Origin: Ferroglobus sp964463865 | GTDB lineage: Archaea > Halobacteriota > Archaeoglobi > Archaeoglobales > Archaeoglobaceae | Length of the DNA: 21,197 nucleotides | Assembly: GCA_964463865.1 (NCBI GenBank) | Contig: CAYXDX010000021.1 | Location: 1 to 21,197, forward strand | Direction of reading: 5' to 3' | In this document: piece by piece, positions 19,210-21,197 of the stretch | How positions within the stretch are numbered: the first letter of the stretch is position 1 | Layout of the letters: the number at the start of each line of letters is the position of its first letter | Notes under the pieces: model-generated | The model's database searches: none | What the model saw: only the letters and a program-made list of their open reading frames with translations | What the model was told of the DNA's origin: nothing | Translations under genes and position numbers: made by a program

Positions 19210-20761
19210 AAACGAGCACCTCCGAAGTGAGGAAGGATCTGAACTTGTAGAGAGGAGAGATCAAGACGACCTTCCGAGCTCTTGTGACTCCGACGTAAAA
19301 GACTCTCAACTCAGCGTCTCTGAAGCCATTCCTCAAAGAAGAGGCTATGTTCGAAGTTATCGCATCGGCTATTACGACGACATCGGCTTCTTTTCCTTTA
19401 GCCGCGTGGATCGTGTCAACGTAGAGGTTAACTTTCTCGGGTTCTATCGGCTGCCAAGCGTCTCGAACGATCCTCTTCGTCTGCTTCCTCCTGAACTTGA
19501 TGAGGTCGACAGGATCTTTTTTCTGAATAGCTTCGAAGAATTCAAGCGGAAGCTTTCCAGATTCGAGACCTCTAAGAGCGACTTCCTTCAGCTCGGGAGA
19601 CAAAACCTCGTCTTTCAGGTTTTCAATTAGCCACGCCTTCTCTTTGAACTCAAGAGCTTTACCGGTCCTCAGCTTAGCGACGACATTCCAAGCCGCCAGG
19701 AGTTCCTTATCCCAGATCGACCAACCTTTTAGCCTTTTGAACGGAATTCTCCTCGATAATAGAACGGCTTCGGCAGTTCTTACCATCTTGTTCGTGCGGA
19801 AGAGTAGGAAGAATGTTTCAGAAGGATACTTCAAGGAGAGCTTCGCCGTTTCGATCGTCAGATCTTCGATCGTCCTCTTGTCGAGAATTCTGACGAGTCC
19901 TCCGTTATTTGCTGGCTCGATTTTCTTCGTTCTCCTCTTAGAAACTTGTCTTATTATCCCGTTAGCAAACTCCCAAACTTTTGAAGGAACTCTCCACGAC
20001 TTGGGAAGAACTATCTCCTCTCCTTCGAATTCGAGGAAGAACTCAGGTTTAGCGCCTTTCCACGAGTAGATAGCTTGATCGTCGTCTCCGGCGAGATAAA
20101 TCTCGTCGAGGTTCGAAATGATCTTTTTAACGACTTCGAACTCAAGGCGGTTGAAGTCTTGGACCTCGTCGAAGAAGCCGACCTTAGCGTCGATTTCGAT
20201 GTCTCTCTCGTAAGCTTCGATTAGGAAGTCGTTGAAGTCTAAAACTCCGGTCTTCTCCTTGAACTTCAGCCACTGCTCGATTATATCTCCGTATCTGACG
20301 TCGACGTCGTATAGGAGATCGAGACAGCTTTCGAGGTTGCGCTTCTTCGGGTAGTATTCGCCAACGATAGCGGTCCAGGACGAGAAAGCTCTGTTTCCTA
20401 AGGCTTCAGAAGTTCCGTGTTCGTCGATTTCGTAAGGAATTCCGAGAGAGCGGCAGAATTGAGCCTGAATACCTTCGACGAAACCGAACTTTATCATTTC
20501 TTGGATCTTCTCCTTAATTTCAGAGTCCGTCCTCGACAAGAAGCTCGCACAGAGGCCATGAAGGGTTCTAAAGTGCGGACTTGCGAAGCCTCCTTTCGTC
20601 GCTCCAGTTCTCTCGCAAACCTCGTCTATCGCCGGGTTGGAGAAGCTTACGAAAACGACGTCCTTCAAAGTGACATCTTCTCCGTCAACGACTCCGTTGA
20701 GCTTGTTAATGAGCCACGAAGTCTTTCCGGTTCCCGGAGCCCCGTAAACTTTCGTTATCAC
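19202..20761 (-). CDS. Superfamily 1 DNA helicase (UvrD/PcrA-like)
   Basis: This ATP-dependent helicase is very likely the replicative helicase of the element. The frame is open from 20833, but GTG 20761, which overlaps the upstream stop (GTGA) and has GGAGGTG before it, is the likely start (519 aa). Motifs in order: Walker A GAPGTGKT (7-14), Ia VFVSFSN, FRTLHG, Walker B FFDEVQD (196-202), motif III AGDDDQAIYSWKGA (224-237), motif IV KSWRVP, motif V DTIHAAKGKEADVV (449-462) and motif VI VFYVGVTRAR (487-496). All are intact. It is shorter than cellular UvrD (about 720 aa). The pairing with a primase recalls pTN2-type plasmids of Thermococcales. Confidence 0.92.
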   Translation of the reverse strand: MITKVYGAPGTGKTSWLINKLNGVVDGEDVTLKDVVFVSFSNPAIDEVCERTGATKGGFASPHFRTLHGLCASFLSRTDSEIKEKIQEMIKFGFVEGIQAQFCRSLGIPYEIDEHGTSEALGNRAFSSWTAIVGEYYPKKRNLESCLDLLYDVDVRYGDIIEQWLKFKEKTGVLDFNDFLIEAYERDIEIDAKVGFFDEVQDFNRLEFEVVKKIISNLDEIYLAGDDDQAIYSWKGAKPEFFLEFEGEEIVLPKSWRVPSKVWEFANGIIRQVSKRRTKKIEPANNGGLVRILDKRTIEDLTIETAKLSLKYPSETFFLLFRTNKMVRTAEAVLLSRRIPFKRLKGWSIWDKELLAAWNVVAKLRTGKALEFKEKAWLIENLKDEVLSPELKEVALRGLESGKLPLEFFEAIQKKDPVDLIKFRRKQTKRIVRDAWQPIEPEKVNLYVDTIHAAKGKEADVVVIADAITSNIASSLRNGFRDAELRVFYVGVTRARKVVLISPLYKFRSFLTSEVLVYA

Positions 20762-21192
20762 TCCCCGACACCTCCGGAGAGAATTTCGGATAACTCGGCT
20801 TCGTCCGTCTCCGTTTTGATTTCGGGAGTCCACTCTTCACCCTCTCTCCTCAGAATAGCCTGGACGGCCTTCAAGTTGAAGCGCCAGAAGTAGCGACGTC
20901 CAGCACTCGTTGTTAACTTCTTTGCGGGTCCAGCAAGAAGTCGCTGAATTGCTTTCGCGATCTTTTCTTTTCTCTCTTTTATTCCCATCTCTTCGAGCAA
21001 CTCCTTAAAGAGTTCCGAATCGACGTAGATGACATCTCCTTCGACAAAGAAGCCGCGCTTTGGTGGAACCTTCTTATCTTTCAAAAGCTGAAGATCGTAG
21101 AAGTCGCGCTTCGTCGTGAGTATTTCAACGACGGTCTCCTCTAACCCGCTTTCTGGATCGACGGGAATTTTGACGTGTTCTGCGCGCTCCAA
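20758..21192 (-). CDS. Hypothetical protein upstream of the helicase (5' end may lie outside the window)
   Basis: The visible part is 144 aa if TTG 21192 is the start, but the frame is still open to the edge of the window. It has EHVKIPVDPESGLEETVVEI at its N-terminal side. A middle charged helix, FKELLEEMGIKERKEKIAKA, is followed by RRYFWRFNLKAVQAILRREG, which may be a winged-helix segment. The C-terminal EIKTETDEAELSEILSG is acidic. No family is recognised. Its stop overlaps the helicase GTG (GTGA), so they are translated together; a loader, initiator or regulator is possible. Confidence 0.65.
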   Translation of the reverse strand: MERAEHVKIPVDPESGLEETVVEILTTKRDFYDLQLLKDKKVPPKRGFFVEGDVIYVDSELFKELLEEMGIKERKEKIAKAIQRLLAGPAKKLTTSAGRRYFWRFNLKAVQAILRREGEEWTPEIKTETDEAELSEILSGGVGE

Positions 21193-21197
21193 CCACT

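Noticed and set aside
19088..19630. Long plus-strand frames opposite the helicase and primase genes (also at 18211-18729 and 20417-20893).
   Set aside because: The minus-strand frames carry complete helicase and primase motifs; the plus-strand frames are antisense shadows with no recognisable domain.

Overview
The window looks like a piece of an archaeal chromosome, most probably from the Archaeoglobales (Archaeoglobus/Geoglobus/Ferroglobus); the order is an inference. Supporting signs are an archaeal initiator tRNA without encoded CCA, split PurS/PurL/PurQ, a C/D box sRNA, TATA boxes about 25-28 bases before start codons (leaderless transcripts), strong GGAGGTGA-type ribosome sites inside operons, and beta-oxidation genes next to an ETF/FixCX system.

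Layout. Positions 153-4661 (+) form a compact operon fixC-fixX-acyl-CoA dehydrogenase-etfB-etfA. It encodes a flavin-dependent dehydrogenase together with its whole electron-transfer chain (ETF plus the FixC/FixX oxidoreductase and ferredoxin). Positions 4662-5128 hold a decayed IS630-type transposase tail, an inverted repeat with pseudoknot potential, and the initiator tRNA gene (-). Positions 5129-8463 (+) are purS-purL-purQ, the three-subunit FGAM synthase. Just after purQ lies a C/D box methylation-guide sRNA (about 8503-8558), then a VIT/CCC1-like membrane protein. Positions 9191-12434 (+) carry a MerR-family regulator closely resembling bacterial LiuR, two overlapping palindromic operators, an acyl-CoA ligase and a second acyl-CoA dehydrogenase whose catalytic glutamate sits at the isovaleryl-CoA dehydrogenase position. 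This reads as a regulated acid-degradation module.

Positions 12435-15150 are accessory DNA: a decayed ORF, a RelE/ParE-type toxin-antitoxin pair (-), a small Cys/His protein (-), and a divergently transcribed radical SAM enzyme with a degenerate SPASM-like segment and a possible PqqD-like C-terminus.

Positions 15151-21197 (-) are one tightly packed operon, with mostly overlapping genes, that enters from beyond the right edge. In transcription order it encodes: a hypothetical protein (5' end possibly cut by the window), an SF1 helicase, an AEP-type primase, a CPxC protein with a possible PD-(D/E)XK nuclease core, a Cys-rich small protein, an unknown helical protein, a possible DUF736-like protein, a 55-aa HTH protein, a lone IS5-type transposase N-terminal domain, a small acidic protein, a 236-aa unknown and a 63-aa HTH protein. 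Helicase plus primase recalls the replication module of pTN2-type archaeal plasmids, so this is probably an integrated plasmid or virus-like element. No integrase, capsid or terminase is visible here. It is the most novel part of the window.
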